IMG/VR virus record: IMGVR_UViG_3300036715_004491
Span: 1 to 41,980 of that record
Strand: one strand, 5' to 3'
Length of the DNA stretch: 41,980 bases
Origin: a virus
The notes beneath the pieces are model-generated. The model worked only from the letters and a program-made list of their open reading frames with translations. It had not been told where the DNA came from and searched no databases. Numbering within the stretch: the first letter of the stretch is position 1; the number at the start of each line of letters is the position of its first letter. The position numbers and the translations under genes are program-made. Shown here in pieces: positions 40,176-41,980 of the stretch.

Positions 40176-41126
40176 ATGAACCTGCGTATTCAGAACCTCT
40201 TGAAACTGCACACGCTGCACGTGCCCGCTGACGATCATGGATCGGACACGGGCGGAACCGATACGGGCCTGCTGGAGCTGGGCGACGACGATGGCGTAGC
40301 CACTGGCGTTGATCACGACGAAGAGGAGGACCTGGCCTCCGTGACCGAAAGCGAGGGAGACGGCGGCGAAAGTGATGATGATGGTGGCGTTGTGATCACC
40401 ATTGGTGACGAGCCTGCCACCAAGGAAGCAGAAGACCAAGCCCGAGCCCCTGACTGGGTCCGCGACCTGCGCAAGTCCATCCGGGAAAAGGACCGCGTCA
40501 TCCGAGAACTCCAGGCCAAGATTTCCCAGGCCGCACCTGCGCCGATCCCCGTGGTACTTGGCGTCAAGCCCACGCTTGCAACCTGCGACTACGAAGAGAC
40601 GAAATACGAAGCCGAGCTGACCGCTTGGCACAAGCGCAAGGACGAGACTGAGGCGCAGCAGCGCACCCAGGCAGCAGCTGAGCAGCGCTCGAAGGAGGCA
40701 TGGCAGAACAAGCTGGCTGACTACGGCAAGGCCAAGGGCGCCTTGAAGGTCAAGGACTTTGAAGATGCTGAAGACGTGGCAAAGGAAGTGTTCAGCGTCA
40801 CGCAGCAGGGCATCATCTTGGATGCTTCCGATAATCCTGCGGTCGTGATGTATGCGCTTGGAAAGAACCCTAGCAAGGCCAGGGAGTTAGCTGCAATTTC
40901 GAGCTTTGCAAAATTCTCTGCCGCAATCGGGAAGCTGGAGACGCAATTGAAAGTCACCCCCCGCAAGCTTGCTCCAACACCCGAGCGCACCGTCCGCGGC
41001 GGCGCGACCGGCGCAGCAATCGACTCGACCCTGGCCAAGCTGCAGGCCGAAGCTGACCGCACTGGCGACCGCACCAAGGTCGCCCAATATCACCGGAACA
41101 AAACGCAGGCCCAGCGCCGCGCTTGA
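40176..41126 (+). CDS. Capsid scaffolding protein, 316 aa
   Basis: The ATG at 40176 follows AAGGA. The N-terminal 95 residues are strongly acidic (EEEDLASVTESEGDGGESDD). A coiled coil follows (VRDLRKSIREKDRVIRELQA), then YEAELTAWHKRKDETEAQQR and KDFEDAEDVAKEVFSVTQQG, with GKNPSKARELAAISSFAKFS near the end. This order (acidic, helical, basic C-terminus) and these segments match scaffolding proteins of podovirus-like phages, which guide prohead assembly. The capsid gene normally follows at once; here it is missing. Confidence 0.75.
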   Translation: MNLRIQNLLKLHTLHVPADDHGSDTGGTDTGLLELGDDDGVATGVDHDEEEDLASVTESEGDGGESDDDGGVVITIGDEPATKEAEDQARAPDWVRDLRKSIREKDRVIRELQAKISQAAPAPIPVVLGVKPTLATCDYEETKYEAELTAWHKRKDETEAQQRTQAAAEQRSKEAWQNKLADYGKAKGALKVKDFEDAEDVAKEVFSVTQQGIILDASDNPAVVMYALGKNPSKARELAAISSFAKFSAAIGKLETQLKVTPRKLAPTPERTVRGGATGAAIDSTLAKLQAEADRTGDRTKVAQYHRNKTQAQRRA

Positions 41127-41145
41127 TCCACCAGGACTGCGCACC

Positions 41146-41343
41146 TCACGCGCCCCAGCCGGCCCCAGTGCCGCGTAGTGGGTGGGCAGGCGGCCAGCGC
41201 CTTTGCACAGCAGTCAGTCCGCCGGGCCCTGCAGCTCGGACAGGCCGGCGCGGAGGCGCCAGCCCTGCAGGTGCGGCCCTAGCATCTGCCATCTGTTCCA
41301 GGTAATCGAAACTGCCATACACGCGGCAAATTCTTTGCAGCAT
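41146..41343 (-). pseudogene. C-terminal relic of a tyrosine integrase
   Basis: On the minus strand the frame encodes RVYGSFDYLEQMADA, matching LVYDGFDYREQMIEA of the element 1 integrase around its catalytic Tyr. At DNA level CATCTG-TCC-GGTA-TCGAAAC is shared by 41290-41311 and 11567-11590. Everything upstream of this box is gone. The downstream part has diverged into an Arg/Pro/Gly-rich tail. It marks the former right end of element 2. Confidence 0.75.
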
Positions 41344-41362
41344 TCACCCGATTGGGGGATTG
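41344..41362 (+). promoter_or_regulatory. Copy 4 of the 19-bp TCACCCG motif
   Basis: TCACCCGATTGGGGGATTG starts immediately after the integrase relic and 139 bp before the lipoprotein start. Its presence indicates that host-like DNA resumes here. The remaining sequence to 41482 shows nothing else I can support. Confidence 0.45.
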
Positions 41363-41482
41363 ACACTCCCGGCGCCGATACACACCATCGAGCCAGCACA
41401 GCCACTTGGGGCCTTCATGTCAAAGCTGGTCAACACCCCGGGCGCCACGACGGCTGCACATTGGTCCACAACAGGGGGAATC

Positions 41483-41980
41483 ATGAGGAAGTTTCTTTTG
41501 ATCGCGCTCATGGCGCTGGCGGGGTGCGCAACGAACCACGGTGCAGTGCAGATTTCACCCGATACCTACATGATCTCCCGGACCGATAAGGGCGGCATCT
41601 TTGGCAACGCATCGGCGATGAAGTCAGAAGTGTTGTCTGAGGCTGGCGAATTTGCAGCAAGACTGGGGAAGGTCTCAATTCCCGTGTCCTTGAATGAACG
41701 GCCCATGATCGTTGGGCACAGCCTGGCCTCAATCGAATACCAGTTCAGGGTTGTCGACAAGGATGATCCAGAGGCCCGCCGCGTTGCGCTGATTCGGGGC
41801 CCCGACCTGGTGATCGAGAAGACGGAAAAAATCACCAACGACACCAATGTAAAAACGACCGGGCAAAAGGCGGACATGTACGCTGAGCTGCTCAAGCTCG
41901 ACGATCTGAAGAAGAGGGGTGTTCTGACCCCCGAAGAGTTTGATGTGCAGAAGAGAAAACTGCTGAATTCGGCGCCGTAG
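41483..41980 (+). CDS. Lipoprotein with C-terminal SHOCT domain, 165 aa
   Basis: The ATG at 41483 follows AGGGGGA. A lipoprotein signal (MRKFLLIALMALAGC) with lipobox LAGC predicts lipid attachment and membrane anchoring after export. The middle is a soluble domain with beta strands (VSIPVSLNERPMIVGHSLAS). The last 30 residues (YAELLKLDDLKKRGVLTPEE, then FDVQKRKLL) are a SHOCT domain, a short helix pair that often mediates oligomerisation. The gene ends at the last base of the window. It lies outside element 2 and is probably a host gene. Confidence 0.8.
   Translation: MRKFLLIALMALAGCATNHGAVQISPDTYMISRTDKGGIFGNASAMKSEVLSEAGEFAARLGKVSIPVSLNERPMIVGHSLASIEYQFRVVDKDDPEARRVALIRGPDLVIEKTEKITNDTNVKTTGQKADMYAELLKLDDLKKRGVLTPEEFDVQKRKLLNSAP

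Larger units (their letters stand above)
21034..41343. mobile_element. Element 2: related prophage, apparently deleted on the right
   Basis: Gene order: DUF4224 and HTH genes, a small-gene array, a divergent AlpA-type switch, and replication genes. Terminase, methyltransferase, ejection-type proteins, scaffold and an integrase C-terminal fragment complete it. Portal, capsid, tail and lysis genes are absent. The scaffold is followed directly by the integrase relic, so a deletion between the two is the simplest reading. The left limit is approximate; no att repeat could be matched by eye. It shares several genes with element 1. Confidence 0.8.

Noticed and set aside
21034-41343. Intact, inducible phage
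   Set aside because: No portal, capsid, tail or lysis gene, and the integrase is only a fragment.

Overview
The window looks like the chromosome of a GC-rich betaproteobacterium. Burkholderiales, probably Comamonadaceae, is my inference from base composition and gene types; no rRNA or species marker is present. It holds two phage-derived elements separated by about 8 kb of host-like DNA, with host-like DNA resuming at the far right.

Element 1 (1 to about 12979; its left end lies outside the window). It runs through small early genes, an AlpA-type regulator and two small genes. A stand-alone zinc-finger (primase-type) protein and a RepA-type hexameric helicase follow, then a compact TTCACG/CGTGAA repeat array that is a good candidate replication origin. 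Next come virion genes of the DNA-ejection type: a coiled-coil protein, a membrane-active protein with a lytic transglycosylase domain, and an 851-residue ejection protein. A complete tyrosine integrase on the minus strand closes it. The integrase faces the 3' half of a tRNA-Thr(TGT) gene, the expected right attachment site. No terminase, portal, scaffold, capsid or tail gene is visible in these 13 kb, so the element may be a satellite, a deleted prophage, or the right part of a larger prophage.

Host-like spacer (12980 to about 21030). It contains the tRNA terminator and a relic of another integrase control region. It also carries a hypothetical gene, a catalytically degenerate integrase, a small (p)ppGpp-hydrolase-like HD protein and a membrane-anchored protein. 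A HipA-like kinase/DUF3037 pair, a membrane-anchored Mrr-type nuclease and a 464-residue unknown protein follow. Four copies of a 19-bp motif (TCACCCG-N2-TGGGGGATGG) occur only in host-like intergenic DNA, including immediately right of element 2.

Element 2 (about 21034 to 41343). It has DUF4224 and HTH genes, then a tandem array of seven small genes with nearly identical overlapping junctions (GAGGTG 10 nt before each ATG). A nested inverted repeat and a short minus-strand operon follow. Divergent from that operon is an AlpA-type gene, with three palindromes at exactly 22-bp spacing between them. The replication block (initiator with internal 15-bp repeats, zinc-finger protein, DnaB helicase, SSB) precedes small and large terminase. 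A DUF4942 DNA methyltransferase, a cupin-like protein, three ejection-type proteins and a scaffolding protein come next. The capsid gene expected after the scaffold is missing. Instead the sequence runs into a fragment of an integrase C-terminus, so element 2 appears to be a deleted prophage unless it is a satellite. The two elements are related: they share the small-gene leader, two cassette genes and the zinc-finger protein.
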